Source of the DNA: Peromyscus leucopus | Lineage: Eukaryota > Chordata > Mammalia > Rodentia > Cricetidae | Direction: 5' to 3' | NCBI RefSeq assembly: GCF_004664715.2 | Contig: NC_051084.1 | Coordinates: 56,973,334 to 57,037,333 of the forward strand | Length of the DNA: 64,000 bases | Part shown: positions 34,337-47,157 of the stretch, piece by piece | How the letters are laid out: every line of letters starts with the position of its first letter | How positions within the stretch are numbered: position 1 is the first letter of the stretch | Notes under the pieces: model-generated | Told to the model about the DNA's origin: nothing | Seen by the model: only the letters and a program-made list of their open reading frames with translations | Databases searched by the model: none | Program-made: the position numbers and the translations under genes

Positions 34337-35165
34337 AATTTTCCTGAAAATATTTGACAGAAGGTTTAATTTTCTAAGGACTCAATGGAGCATATATTAA
34401 TGTGCACTGTATTTGCCAAGTGAAATCACAAATGTTGTTACTATCTAAACATATAGCAATATGAAATTGTTAGTGTTTTCTATTGTATTCCATGCTAAAA
34501 TGTTAAAACTATGACGATGTTTGGTAGAAGTTATTTTTGGAAAACTAACTTACTATATTTCATGGCTATTTCTATGAATGTGTGACTTAAGGAACTACCT
34601 GATCTTAATTTTATTATAAATCACTTATGCACTCAGTAAATATCTCTTGAGAATGCCACACTGGAACTGAGTGTCAGAGTGAAGAGATGTACATGGCTAC
34701 TGCTCTCAAGGAGATTATTACAACACTTATATTACCAAGTAAAACCATGTCATCAGAAATGTGCTCTAGTGCTCTGGGAAGGACACCTCTATTATATGGC
34801 CTTGATGGAATATGCAGTCTTCTTTGGGATATCAAAAGTGAACTGTATCAGTTCACTGAGGTGGCTGAGGTTGATTAATAGAATCATTTTAACCACAGTC
34901 TTATGTCAGGGACATAGAAAGAAAAGTATTATTATGCTCCTTTCTAGCAGGTGACAATAGGCAATACATTTATAAAAAGTTAGTTGGAATTGAAATGATT
35001 ACTGGAAGGTAGATATACAATCAAAGCAATGAGATTATCAGACATTATCAATGGGCAATTTTTCCAAACTTGTTAGCTCAGATCAATGCCTGAAATATAT
35101 ATTTTTTTCTTGACCAATGTGCTTTTCTTTTCTAGATATTATTGGTGGCAAGTGTTGATAAATCA
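34337..35165. other. Unannotated stretch
   Basis: No repeat or exon recognised. The open frames at 34679-34954 overlap in two phases and match nothing I know. Confidence 0.4.
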
Positions 35166-35300
35166 TTGAAGGTTTTTTTTTTTTTTTTAAATTAGTTTGA
35201 GTAAAGATCTCATGTAGCCAGAGTTCTCTTCAAAGTCTGAGTTACTAAAATTGGCCTTGAAACTTCAGTTCCCTGGCCACACCCTCTCAAGTGCATTGTT
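35166..35300 (-). mobile_element. Possible decayed B1-like SINE, minus strand
   Basis: A T15 run is followed by AAGATCTCATGTAGCCAGAG and TTGGCCTTGAAACTTCAGTT, recalling the antisense B1 phrases 'ctcactatgtagcc' and 'ggccttgaactc'. Weak. Confidence 0.4.
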
Positions 35301-35336
35301 TTTTATTAGTTACCAAGCATCACTGAAAATACTAAG

Positions 35337-35533
35337 TGGGGTCTAGAAAGATGGCTCAGTAGTAGGGCTTGGGTTCCCAGCACTCATCTGGCAGTTCACA
35401 ACTGTAAATAACTTCAGTTCTACAGCATCTGCTGTCTCTTTTGGTTTCCATAGTAACCAGACACCCACCTAATGGACAGACATACATTCAGGCAAAATAC
35501 ATGCATAAAATAAAAATAAGTAAATCTTTGAAG
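35337..35533 (+). mobile_element. B3 SINE, plus strand
   Basis: GTCTAGAAAGATGGCTCAGT (head), GGGTTCCCAGCACTCATCTG (box B region with a short deletion before it), ACTTCAGTTCTACAGCATCT, ACAGACATACATTCAGGCAA and an AAATAAAAATAAGTAAAT tail give the full B3 order. Confidence 0.85.
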
Positions 35534-37591
35534 CATTAATTAATCTATGAATTACATTTGTGCATTGCCATTCTCTGGAAACACCAGACTTAGGATTCCA
35601 TAAAATTTTTATGAATTTTGATTTATATAGGTTTTAACTGGTTTACATGTATAACCTTTTCCTAACCTTGTAGCAAAATTAAAAATATTATTTTGTATAG
35701 AACATAATAAACTGACAAAAATGGGACTCATGCAATTATATTAACAAGTTATTAAACACTTTTAACATATTTATTATTGTAAGATGCCATAAATTTTTTT
35801 TTAATTATATTACTTATTTTATTTTGCATTTGATACTTCTATTTCTTTGGCTAAAGTAGTAGATAAAATACTTATTAATTACTTAACTGGTTATACCTCT
35901 GTTTTCATCCAGTATATATCCTGGTATGAATTTATGTATGGATTAATTAGATTAATATTTGGCTATAATATGATAATTCACTTTTGTTAATAGAAGTCTT
36001 TATACTTTAAAAAAAGACATTGCTAGGCTGTTCTCAACTTTACCTTTAGGTGGCAGCATTTGAGAAGAGTTCTAAAAGTTGCCACCATTTAGAAAAAGAT
36101 GTTGAAAATAATACCTGTTTTTGAAAGAAAGAATTTAAATGTATGGTGTTTATATTTATATAGCCCTTGCACTGTCTCCTCCATCCCTATCTTAGGATCA
36201 TGATTTGAACACTGTAAAATATCTGCGTATTCACACAGGCTACTCCTTTCCCATCAAAATCCATATTTTTTAAATGCCATTTTCAGGATTCCGGGTATTT
36301 GCAAATGGATATGTTCCCAGCTTCTCCCAGATATAATATATTTGAAGTGGTTATACATATCTGAAAATTCCTTCTGAAGTATTGAAGATAAAAAAGGTTT
36401 TGTGAATTTTGCTTTAAAAGTACTTTATATTTATGTTTGTGAGAGATGAGAAGGGAAGTACAGTTCAAAATGAATTTATAGCAATCCTGTTGGTTAATAA
36501 ACCGTCTTAGTTGCTAAATAGGCTAATCATCACTGAGAAGCAATTTTGTAGAAAAGTATGTTATTACTCTGTTTGTCTGATCTTTAACTCAAGCATTGTC
36601 TTATCCTTCAAATATTAGGGTGATCCAGTTTTATTTTAGTAGCCAAGTTCCTAACCAGAATCAGGCTATATGTGAAACACTTTAATTAGAAATATTGGCC
36701 TCACCACAAACCATTACCTTTCATGGGATCTGAGTGTTTAACTTTTAAGTAGGGTTATGTTAGTTTTTCCATGACTCTGATTCATATTGCTATATGATTA
36801 ATTTTTATCAGATTAAACTCTAAATTACTTTATTTCTCTCAATTTTATTTTAGTATAGTCAAGTAAATCTTGTGGAATAACTTTTAAAAATATAAAAGAG
36901 TGTTTCCTCTTTTTATTGACTTTTATTCTTATGCATTTGTAGAAAATGTTCTAACATTTTTATCCCTATTTAAGATAAGAGGATTTTAAGTTCATAATTA
37001 ATTATGTAAGACATACATACAATATCAAGTAACCTAATTAAAGCTAATTTTAGATGTAGGTGAGCAGAAGACTAATGAACATATTTATTTTGTACCTGTA
37101 AAACATTAGTTTTATTGAAAATGGGGCCTTTATAATGGCTTTTAATGGATTGTTGGAAATTTTGTTTAAAAAAATCTCATTGTGTAATAATTATTTAAAG
37201 TTTTGAGAATTTTATACATTAGTGCTTCATAATTCAGATGCTTGTGTCTATGATGATTTCATTAAAGAATTGGAAAGTATCTGAAGATCTTAATGGACAG
37301 ACAAGGTAGGCCATCGATTTATGTAGTTAAGGTGTCTGCAGTCCCCATGAAGGAATACTATGGAGGTTGTGTCCTTTGCAACCAATTAAGTTTTTGTCAG
37401 ATTCTCTTATTTCTATGAGTTGCTAAAAAAAAATGGCTCCTGCAAGGCAAAGGATTAACCAACATTTGCTGAAAAGTTCAGGGACTAAAGACTTGGTAAA
37501 ATCAGATGCTAAATTGATGTCAGAATCTCACCCCAAGTCTCCCTTCTACATTCTAGTGTCTTTCTGTTGCTTTTATTCTCATTAAATCTGG
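35534..37591. other. Unannotated AT-rich stretch
   Basis: About 2 kb of AT-rich DNA without recognised repeats; no open frame above about 65 codons. Confidence 0.45.
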
Positions 37592-37800
37592 AAGCTGGAG
37601 AGAAGATTCAGCAATTAAGAGCACTTGCTGATCTCGGAGAGGCGCTGAATTGAGTTCTCAGCACCCATCTTGGGTTGGTCACATCACACTGCTTATAACT
37701 CCAGTTCAGGGGACCTGATACCCTATTCAGGTCTTCATAAATACCTGCACTCATGCACAGATACCCACACAAACAGATAAAAATAAAAGAAAACACATTA
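37592..37800 (+). mobile_element. B3 SINE, plus strand
   Basis: AAGCTGGAGAGAAGATTCAG, AATTAAGAGCACTTGCTGAT, TTGAGTTCTCAGCACCCATC, TAACTCCAGTTCAGGGGACC and the AGATAAAAATAAAAG tail follow B3 order. The open frame on the opposite strand is a by-product. Confidence 0.88.
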
Positions 37801-38980
37801 AACTTTTTTCAACATGTAAGAAAGCTTCCTGCTAACCCTAAACAATATCTTTCTAGTGTCTCAGAGAAATTTCTAGGGAGAACATTCATTGCAGCACCCA
37901 AGTAACAGTGTCATCCTGAACCTTATTATCATGCTGAAGTGACTCTCATCTATGGCTGGACAGAACAATTGTTTGCTTCTATGGAAGGCCCAACTAGAGA
38001 TCTGAATTATGTTTAGCCTAATCCCGACAACAGGAACTAAGCAGGAATAGATGTGGTTTTAAAAAGAAACCTAATGTCTTTTTTTACAAAAACCCAAGTG
38101 CATAGAAATTCCAAAGAGACAACACTAAGAAATATTCATGAAGTATGTTAAATATGCTGATAATTAAATTATACTGAGGGAGAAAATTAGAAATAAGATG
38201 CATGAATTAATTGTTTATGAACTCATAATCCATTGGTAATGAAATCAAATATTAAACATATTATATATATAATGCACATTTCTATGTACCTAAAACTTAG
38301 CTGAATTTATTTCCCTTCTGCATTTAAAATAGTTTGATGGTCATGGCTTTGCACCCATCAACTTTACATTAGCATAATGCAATACTGGCAGAAATCTTGT
38401 GTAATATTTTAAAATATTTATCACCTACAATTTCTGTGCAAATATAATGTTATAAAGGGGAAGTTATGGCATAAGGGAATAATCTCCAAATTGAGATATT
38501 TTAAGGTAATGCAGTCATAGAATGTTCAATTTCTCTCTGTATTTACTTTAACTATAATTGCCATGGAGCTGCAGAATTTGCTATAAAACCTAACTACGAA
38601 ATGCAATTTCCCGTTTAGTAAAACAGGAATAGAATATACTGCCTTTTATAAAAATTTAAAAGTTCCTAGCTATGCACAGTCACAGAAAAAATTCTTAAAA
38701 ATTCAATATCATATACATTAAACAGATTTAAATTAAGATTCAGTATGTTCTTTAAAACATAAACCAATAATGACTTTGAAGTGAGTATAAGTTAGGCTAT
38801 ATAGATTCTAAACTCTTATTTAGAAAAAAATCCTAGGATTAAATGGCAATAATTGATACAGAAGGAGTGTGGAAAGAGGACAAAACAATACGTCAAAATG
38901 ATATGTGACTGTCCTCTTTTCTAAGTGATTTAGTCCTGCTTCCTTGTTTTCATGAGACGTCTATTTCCATGAATCTGCTG
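37801..38980. other. Unannotated AT-rich stretch
   Basis: No recognised family or exon. Confidence 0.45.
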
Positions 38981-39425
38981 TACTTTTATTAAACTTTTTA
39001 TTGAAAACATATTTCATACAATATGTTTTGATCATGTTTCCCCACCCCCCTACTCCTCTCAGGTTCCTCCCCACCTCCCTACCAATTCAAGATTATGTCT
39101 TTTTCTCTCTCTCTTAAAAACAACCACAAAAATGTCAAAAACAGAAAGAAGAAACACACCAACACACAAATCCCACAAAAAATGAAAACCAAAATAAACA
39201 AGCAAAAAGAAAAAAAGACCTATAAAACAAAACAACAAAATGCCCAAACAGAGAAAAAAAATCAACCAAAAGTCTACCAAAATATCAAGTTCATTCTGTG
39301 TTGTGCAACTTCTGGGCATGGCGCCTACCCTTAGGTGTGGCTAGTTAACCACTGTGGATTCCACTGTAGAAACCTGACTTTTCTTTTGCCAGTGGTTATG
39401 GATTGTAGATAACTTCTATGAGGTA
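38981..39425 (-). mobile_element. L1 (Lx-type) 3' UTR, 5'-truncated, minus strand
   Basis: The plus strand shows ACTTTTTATTGAAAACATAT (reversed AATAAA-type end), TTTCATACAATATGTTTTGA, a C-rich tract, a long A/C-rich segment, then GTTGTGCAACTTCTGGGCAT and TTTTGCCAGTGGTTATGG, as in the antisense of rodent L1 3' UTRs. It is the same family as 157-830 with a better-preserved end. The overlapping open frames are composition artefacts. Confidence 0.85.
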
Positions 39426-39715
39426 CTGGAAAGTACTGGCAGAATAAGACAAAGAATTGAGTTCTGAATTCAAACAGTCTACATTTTAACTCATGCATGG
39501 TCCCAGTCATTTGACAGAGTCCATTGAGCTGTGTGTTCAAAACCACTATGGACAAATGAACCAAGGCTGCTCTTGAGGCTTTCCACTCCGTGGGGCGGGG
39601 GGGGGGGGCACTTCTACCTGGTGCAGTCAGACTCATCGTGCATCAATAGGTCGAAGTGAAATGAAAACCAATTTACATTAACTAGAATTGTATCTGCTGT
39701 GAAGCTTTGATAATG
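39426..39715. other. Unannotated stretch with poly(G)
   Basis: Carries a G-rich run (about 39592-39608, one C interruption). No family recognised. Confidence 0.4.
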
Positions 39716-39975
39716 GAGGCTGGGGGTTACATAAGGTATAACTACAGGGATCTAAATTCAAGCCCCTAGCACTCATGTGGAATGCTAGCCATTCCTGGCT
39801 GCTGGTGCCTGGAAACTCAACAGTGGAATACAGAGACTGGCAGAGCCCAGGAGCTCATTGGCCATCCTGCCTAGCCAAAGGGTACACTTCTGGTTCAGTG
39901 AGGGATCCTCCCCACCCCTCACCATCCCAGAAAGTGGTGGAGGAGAAAGCAGAACAAAAAATTAAAAACAATTGA
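39716..39975 (+). mobile_element. B4-family composite SINE, plus strand
   Basis: AATTCAAGCCCCTAGCACTC (box B region), GGCTGCTGGTGCCTGGAAAC, GAGCTCATTGGCCATCCTGC, CTAGCCAAAGGGTACACTTC and TTCAGTGAGGGATCC follow the order of the 15.4-kb composite, with a different tail (purine-rich, no CA array). Confidence 0.75.
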
Positions 39976-40288
39976 TAATTGTAGCTAGATATGGCCAGGT
40001 TGTTTGAAAATCATTCAAAAGGGAGCTATATCTGAATGTGGACGTTGGCATATTACCCTAAGGTTTGCTGTGCCCACTTCTTGACTTTTGACTGGAGATA
40101 GCAGAATCATTGCCTGGGGAAGAAGGAAGTACATCATAAAGAACTGTCTGATGTGTTTAATGCAGTGTCCATCCTTCTCCAGTGAGTCCTGCAGCAAAAG
40201 CAGACATGGTAATGACTTGTGCTGAAGCCTCCAATTCCTGAAATTAATATGTATTCTCTTTTTTAACAATGGCGACCACATGCCATTG
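39976..40288. other. Unannotated stretch
   Basis: Nothing recognised; an 88-codon open frame on the minus strand (40015-40281) has no family resemblance. Confidence 0.4.
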
Positions 40289-40310
40289 TTATATATATAT
40301 ATATATATTG

Positions 40311-40357
<47 letters not shown>
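40289..40357. repeat. (TA)n array, interrupted once
   Basis: Two TA tracts (about 40290-40308 and 40312-40356) separated by TTGT. TTGTTA occurs at the left edge, in the interruption and at the right edge, as if a unit had been copied within the array. Self-complementary and able to form a cruciform. Confidence 0.95.
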
Positions 40358-40360
<3 letters not shown>

Positions 40361-42834
40361 AGGCTATGAGAATTTGATTCATTAAGTTTAAAACACTGTC
40401 TTCTTCACTTACCCCTCCATGAATCCCTCCCTACCCCAACTTGTATCAACTTCATGTATCATTACTTCACGTTTGCTACAGCAACCACAGGTCTCCTAAT
40501 ACATAGTAGCATCCTGTAAATAAGTTCTGGGTGAAAGAACTTTGACACAGGGCTTCTTACTCTAAGAAGGAGACATGTTTAAAATCCTCCAGTAGTAACT
40601 TTGCAGCTAAATTAGATGAGGGAACGGTTGCAACTCCAGCACATCCAGGAAGGTAAAAGTCAAGAGTGCTATTGTCTCTAATGACAAAACAGTGCATTCA
40701 AGAATCCATTTTTACCTGTATTAGTTGACTAAAATTATAAGCAGTGCTTTGACATTTTATTCTTCCTCATAGAAATAGGTGTTTTATCTTTTAAAAAAGA
40801 AAACTATGAAATACAAGGCTTAAAATGTTCAGTGCCCTCTGTATTGATTAACTAATTTAATGAGACATTTAAAACGGGTGAGGAATATATTTCCTAGTAT
40901 GTATTGGTCATTTATTGATTGAAGACTAAAGACAGACAATTATCATCAGGGACAAATCTTGAAGCAAAGCACCATTATGGTGCTATCTTGTATCTTGAAG
41001 ATATTTGGGAAAAATAATTTTGAAGCTACCACTCATCAGTTTTTGAAGGTATATTTAAAGGTGTGTGATATAATTCTATATTTAGTATCAAGTAAATGAA
41101 GTGTCTTGTAAATGAAAAAAGTACTTCCCTTGCTTCTTTCCCATCTTTTGTCAGTGATGAAGGTGATCTTTCCAAAATGCCACCCTATTTAGGGAAGTGT
41201 TCTATTTTTCAACCTTCAATGTCTCTTCTCTCATCTTCATTATCTGCCCCTGTTCGTTGGACAGACTTCGGAGCATGTGCTTTATTATTTATCCTGTCTA
41301 ATTTCTACAGTGTTTTTTCAGATCTCTTCCCACCCACTCCCATATCTTGATACTTTGAGCTTCTTTCAATTCTTCTAATAAACAACATGTTTCATTTTTA
41401 TCTTGTATTCTACTGTAAACATTTCTGGATTATTGTGTACATCAAGTCTATCTTTGCCATTATGTCTCCCTTCAGAAAGGCTTTTCTTACTGTCCTGATG
41501 ACACACTTCTCAATCTATATCCCACAGCATCCACTAGTACATTCCACTGAAACTGTGCTAATACTTCATGTCAAACATGGCTCCTTTAAAGACAAGCCCT
41601 TTGTGTTTTCCCTGACTACCATAATGTTGGTACAAGGTGGATAAATGTTGAATAGGTGAACTCTGTTCAGTTAATCAGATATTTCCTGAGTGAGTCAGAT
41701 CTAAGCAAATGGAGATGGGGACTCCATCTCAGAAATGAGAGATCATGAAGTCTCAGAGATTAGTATTTGTTGCGGTGCACTTCGGTTCTGTTTGGGGAGA
41801 TACTTGACTTCAAAAGTGAGCCTTTAGTCATCTCTTTCTATGAATGAACAAAGCATGCTGTTTCCTTTATGATGGTATCTTGATTTAATGGAGTGCTATC
41901 ACCATGCTCCTCTGTTCCATTATAAAGTCGGAAATATTTGATATATTTACACATTGCTGTCATTTCAGTTTTTGTTTTTAAGTTACATCTAGATTTTCTG
42001 TGCACAGGTCTGTGATCCTACAATCTAATTTTCATTGCTCTTGTGAAATATCCAAATCCCCTTTCATACACTGGTGTCCTCCCAGATATTGGTAATCTAG
42101 ATCCATTAGCAATCTTTAATGTTCTTTTATAGTTCTTTGACTTTGATTTAGATATGTTACATTCCTATTCACCCCATAAATATTCTCTAACATTTTTCTT
42201 GACTTGGAACATAATATGGATCTTATTTCTATAGAAAATAATGGATAAGTAATTGCTCTATTACCTCCTGGAAAAAGACATTTGGATTATAGAGTCCCAG
42301 AATATTTCACAAAATAATCTTTTGAAGTAGTGATTCAATATTGGTAATATATGTAGTTTGCATACAAATAATAGCTATTAAACTATTGAGGATAACATTT
42401 AAGCCACGGGATACCAAGCTACTTGTTTCCTGTTGGCAGTTTTCCATGGAAATGTGGAATAATTCTCTGGATATGTAATCCTGTCTCATTTTATTAAACA
42501 GTGCAGTGAAATCATAGCATTTTGTTATCATTAGCTTTGTTATTAACTTGGAGATCTTAAAAGACTGGTGAACTTCCTTCACATTATGTCGCCTTACCGT
42601 GTTCTGTAAACATATCCTATATATTTCTCCCTTGAATTTGAACTTTGCTCTTTGAGTGGGCTATCCTCTTCCTCTTTAGTGGCTTCTGGACTCTTCTTTA
42701 TCTTGTGGCAGGTAAGACCTCAGTTTTTGTGGTTAATGAAAATTATTTCTGGCTGAATCTTGGGCCCTGGGAGTGGTTGCTTCATCGTCGCTGTTCCTTT
42801 CTTTCTTCTTGGGAAATGGTCCTTGCTAAGTTTC
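40358..42834. other. Long unannotated stretch
   Basis: About 2.5 kb of AT-rich DNA. Open frames of 84-91 codons at 41096-41350, 41387-41644 and 42307-42582 have no recognisable domain. Confidence 0.4.
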
Positions 42835-42930
42835 TCTGGTTGGTAGTGAACTCATGAGGTCAACCACTCGTCCCACCTCAGTTTCTCAAGCAACAGAGGA
42901 CAGGCGTGCATCACCATACACAGCTACTGA
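42835..42930 (-). mobile_element. B1-like SINE fragment, minus strand
   Basis: CCCACCTCAGTTTCTCAAGC and GGACAGGCGTGCATCACCAT match the head-proximal antisense part of an Alu-like SINE; the tail half is not seen. Confidence 0.55.
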
Positions 42931-44939
42931 TTTATTTTAAACAGGGTGTGCAACAACTAAAAAGACATTTGAAATAATCTCCTATTAAAGTGATTCTTAA
43001 TATTTACTCTGGAGAAAGATGAAATAGGGTAGGATGCAGTTCTTTCATCCATCATTTCTGTTAGTGGATCTTTAAGTCTGAAATGAGAAACAGTCTCAGA
43101 TCAGGAAGTGATTACGTTGAATGATTCATCTAAGAATTCTATGAAACTGCTCATATAGAAAGACACTGAAGAGGAATTAATTTCCTTAAGTATTTCATAA
43201 TTGAACATGTTATAATGCTTATCTTTGCTGTTCTGTCTTTTGTGGAATGATTAAAAGAGTGAACAAGTCCCTTCTTAAAATGTTGAAATTAAAAATAAAA
43301 AGGTATCTAATCGTCATTGCTTTTGATATTCTTATCTACACTATATATAGTGAGAAACACTAGAGCAAGATGGCTTTAAAAGTAGATGCTGCTAATTTGT
43401 TACATTAAAATTCAATTAAGGTTGCTTGAATTCAAACAAGAATTTAAGCATGCTCCCTTTATTATTTTTCTGTCAACATGTATCTGTGTAATGATATATT
43501 ATACATTAAACAGGATTAGAAGAGCATTTGCCTGGAACTTGAAATATGACACTTGGGTTTCTGTCTTGCCTCTTACTGTGTATAGGACCAAACTCCTCCC
43601 AACTTAAAATGAAGTCCTGCTTTGATTTCCACAATTTTCATGGGCCACCTAAGTCTAAAAAACATGATTTTATTTTTAGCAGCAATGTAATCTTAAATAT
43701 AAGCTTGCAGATATTTAATGATACTAATCTAATATTTTGTGAATTCTCCCTTTATGTTAGACACACTGATAGTTTCTTTGCTCATAGACTCAGTGTCCAG
43801 GAAAAGAAAGACACTACTACATAACTACACAAATGAATAGGAACTGATAAGCACTTAAAGACAGCATAGAGGATATCTGGGAAAAAAATAATACAACGGT
43901 TTGAAACTGAGAGTCAGGACTCCCATGTTTCTTCTGAGAGGAAGAGCTTTACACTAAGACCTAAAGAGGAAGACCAACAAAGCCTTGGAGAAGTAAGAAA
44001 AACTTAATGTCACAGGCCAAGGAATGAGTTCACAGAGGAACCCTGAGACACATTCCTGGGCATCCAGGAGATGGTCTGGAATAAAGTTGCAGACGTTACT
44101 CTCAAATGAGATCAGAAAAATCCTAAGATCAATGTAGGAGCTTTTATCATAAATGCTAAGAAAATTTCTCAGAGCTGGGAGATGATAGGTAATGTTCCAC
44201 AAAAACACGAAGTCCACACATTGGAGATGTGTTGTGGATTTGCTTTTTGATTAAGGCTGGGTCCTTAGGGAGATTATTATTAGACAAAATGTATGTGGGA
44301 TTTGAAAATGTTCTTTTAAAGTATTCATATTTCCATACCCTAAGACAAAGATCACTGCTGTAAAAACCATCGCCTAATGTCAGAGTTGTAAGATGGGTAG
44401 AAAGAAATGACACAAACCTATGAAAAGATAATTCACCCTAAAAGATCAAATAACAGTGCAAGGCAATGCAGGGGAAGTGTACTAGCCAAGCCATGTATAA
44501 TTGCCATAGGTAATTGCTTAACCATTGGGCAGACTGACTAGCAAGAAGCTTGTGGTGCTAAAAGAATTCTTGAGGGCCTTTTAAACAGGGACAGTTTTGA
44601 TGTCCTGAAAGGATTTATGCAAGACCAAGTAATAGTGGAGGCTTATGGAAGGGGTGATTGGAGTTAGTTTAAGTGACTACAATTTGTTGTCAGGATTAGA
44701 GGATGTTATGATTACAAATGATATAGATTCCAGTCTTTAGATCTAGGGATTTTCTTTATTTTTTTAAATTGATACACACATATTTGTGATATATATACAT
44801 TATATATATATAACATATATAAAATCTGTGATACAATGTGCTGTTTCAGTTTGTTTACTTTGATGAGTAATAACCTACCTGTGAAGTCCATTAAATTAAA
44901 TTCTTAATACTTTTTCATTTTTATATTGTTGTTTATATT
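42931..44939. other. Long unannotated stretch
   Basis: AT-rich, with an AT-alternating patch at about 44786-44825. Open frames of 73-92 codons (43386-44413) overlap in several phases and on both strands, and none is convincing. Confidence 0.4.
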
Positions 44940-45190
44940 TTAGTGTAGACCTAAGTAAGTGTGTATCCAAGTATATATGGAGGCCAAAGTTTGGCATTAT
45001 GTATCATCCTCTATTGTATTCTGTCTTGCTTTTTGAGATAGGGTGACCCTATAACGTGGTGATGGGCTATACTGGTAGGCTAGAGACCTAGGTCCACCAG
45101 TCTCATTCATAATAGTGCCTCTCTTCCTCAGAGGCACTATTATGCCCAGGGTTTACATCTGTATTGCTCACATTTAACAGCTTTAATAGC
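44940..45190 (-). mobile_element. Decayed B4-like SINE, minus strand
   Basis: TATGGAGGCCAAAGTTTGGC, TCATCCTCTATTGTATTCTG, TTTTTGAGATAGGGTGACCC and TAGGCTAGAGACCTAGGTCC recall the antisense B4 composite tail and body. The expected head is lost, and a perfect hairpin (45108-45144) replaces the expected middle. Confidence 0.5.
45108..45144. repeat. Perfect inverted repeat: 15-bp arms, 7-base loop
   Basis: CATAATAGTGCCTCT (45108-45122) and AGAGGCACTATTATG (45130-45144) are exact reverse complements around CTTCCTC. Arms this long at this spacing are not expected by chance in a window of this size. Confidence 0.95.
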
Positions 45191-45267
45191 TGATCTGTGA
45201 CCACATCATTTGTTTGATGTGGTAAAAATATTAAAAATCTCCCTTCTTGATTCTAAAACATGCAGCG

Positions 45268-45500
45268 CATTTCTATTTATTATATGCTAGGTGAAGTAAG
45301 CCAGCCCCAGCAAAACAAACACTGTGATCTCATTTACATGTGGGATCTGAAAATTTGACCTTAGAAGCACAGGGTAGAGTGGTTGTTGCCGGAATGTGGG
45401 GAGAGTTGGAATGGAGAAATGTTTTCAAAAGGTAGAGAGTTTCAGTATGACAGGCTTCGGATTTTATCATTTATTCCAAGTGTCACAGGGATACATTGTA
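45268..45500 (+). mobile_element. Ancient mammalian L1 (L1MA/L1MB-type) 3' end, plus strand
   Basis: GTGAAGTAAGCCAGCCCCAG, GTGATCTCATTTACATGTGG, TAGAAGCACAGGGTAGAGTG and GGTTGTTGCCGGAATGTGGG follow the well-known order of the ORF2 end/3' UTR of old mammalian L1 elements shared with primates. It predates the rodent-specific repeats around it. Confidence 0.75.
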
Positions 45501-46937
45501 GCCTTCAGAATAGACAAACGGTGGGATCAGATTGACAGAGCAAAGACAGTGTGAAAGCCTGGCCAAAGGTTAGAGAATAGAAACTGTCAAATATATAGTA
45601 GAAATCCTGGCCTCGGGCCAAGAAAGCATAGGACAATGGATATGAGAATGCAAAGGAAAGAAGATGTAGAGGCACCAAATAAATGGGAAACAAAACAACA
45701 GCAGAAAAAGATGGGATTAGAAAATTATTGGCGTGTAAATACATGAGGAAAAAAATGAGGTGTTCTACATTAGCAGAAGTTTGCAACTCATAAATTTAGG
45801 AAAGGGTTTTGTGACTATATAATGAGTTGGAATGTTTGATGAACTGTGACTCAGAAAATCAATAATAACACTTCCCAATAAAATGCATAGCTGGCCTGCT
45901 AACTATAAGCATTGCCTGTCCTGAGGCTGCACCCTCAGTTGTTTTTATAACAGCAGCTCTGTTACCATTGCGCATTCCAGACCCAGTGTACCCGATTCTC
46001 CACTGTTGTCCAATTCTGATACTTCATTTTGCTAGGACAGCTGGTGGGCATTTTCTGAGTGTTAGTTCCCTTCCTCCCATTAAATGTCAGGTTCATAGAC
46101 CCAGAATACAATACCCACTATTAGGGGGCAAACTTCTTTAGTGTATGTCTTCAGGTATCTCCCTTCTAACAAGTGCGTGTTGGCAATAATGACCTCAACT
46201 AATGCTGGCCAGCATTTCAGTGCCTAGAAATTGAAAGTAGAACATTCATTAATCAGAAATAGTTTCATTCATATATGTGTGTTCACATTTGTATATTCCC
46301 TCCTTATTTTAATTTATTAATTACTTTCCATACTTGTACTTAGACTTAACCATACTTCATTTTCAAATAATGAGTAATAGTGTAATAAAATCTTCTACAA
46401 CCAAATGTCATCTTATTGAGAGGCAATTTTTCAAAATAAATATCTGAACAAATTCTATGCTAAAGAAATCTAGATAATACAAGTAACTACAATTAAAACC
46501 ATCCGTAATCGTAATTGTATATAACTAGTCACTATTAATATTAATCAAACATTTTCTTAACTTATACCCTAATCACATACATAAAATATAAATTTTGTTA
46601 CAGAAATGTGGTCTTTTATATGCTGAGAAGATTGATACTTTATGCTGTTCCTGCTTTACTAATCACAGTGTCTTTTTTTATTATTATTATTTTCTGGATG
46701 GCATTTTAAGGAACATTTAGAGAAAAATACCATGCTCCCTACCTTCATGGATTTTAAGTACCTTGATTGTTTTGTGTGTTTTGTTGGTTCATAATAATCC
46801 TATCATGAATGCTAGTGTTTAAAACCATTTGTTGGTCCAGGGATGTTGGATAAATATCCCTGATAGCTAAAGGACAATAGTGCCTCTAGAAATGAAGCAA
46901 AGGAAAATGAAGGAAAAATAAAGAAAGGCCCTGAGAT
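45501..46937. other. Unannotated stretch
   Basis: A 93-codon minus-strand open frame (45505-45786) is unassigned. No further repeat is recognised. Confidence 0.4.
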
Positions 46938-47157
46938 AAGACTGTGCATAGCGGGCTGGAGAGATGGCTCAGTGGTTAAGAACTCTGGCTGTTCTTCCAG
47001 AGGTCCTGATTTCAATTCCCAGCAACCACATGGTGGCTCACAACCATCTCTAATGAGATCTGGTGCCCTCTTCTGGCCTGCAAGCATGCATCTAGGCAGA
47101 ACACTGTAGACATGATAAATAAATAAATAAATCTTAAAAAAAAAGAGTGTGCATAGC
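46938..47157 (+). mobile_element. B2 SINE with target-site duplication, plus strand
   Basis: The body at 46953-47142 begins GGGCTGGAGAGATGGCTCAG (box A), then AATTCCCAGCAACCACATGG, TGGTGCCCTCTTCTGGCCTG and an AAATAAATAAATAAATC tail. AAGACTGTGCATAGC (46938-46952) and AAGAGTGTGCATAGC (47143-47157) form a 15-bp duplication with one mismatch. Full-length and among the youngest inserts here. It is also the reference for the mini-SINEs, because its GGTGGCTCACAACCA lies downstream of the head. Confidence 0.95.

Noticed and set aside
46953..47035. tRNA-like A and B boxes (also in other SINEs) that might be called tRNA genes
   Set aside because: They belong to tRNA-derived SINE heads; no cloverleaf with proper arms is intact.
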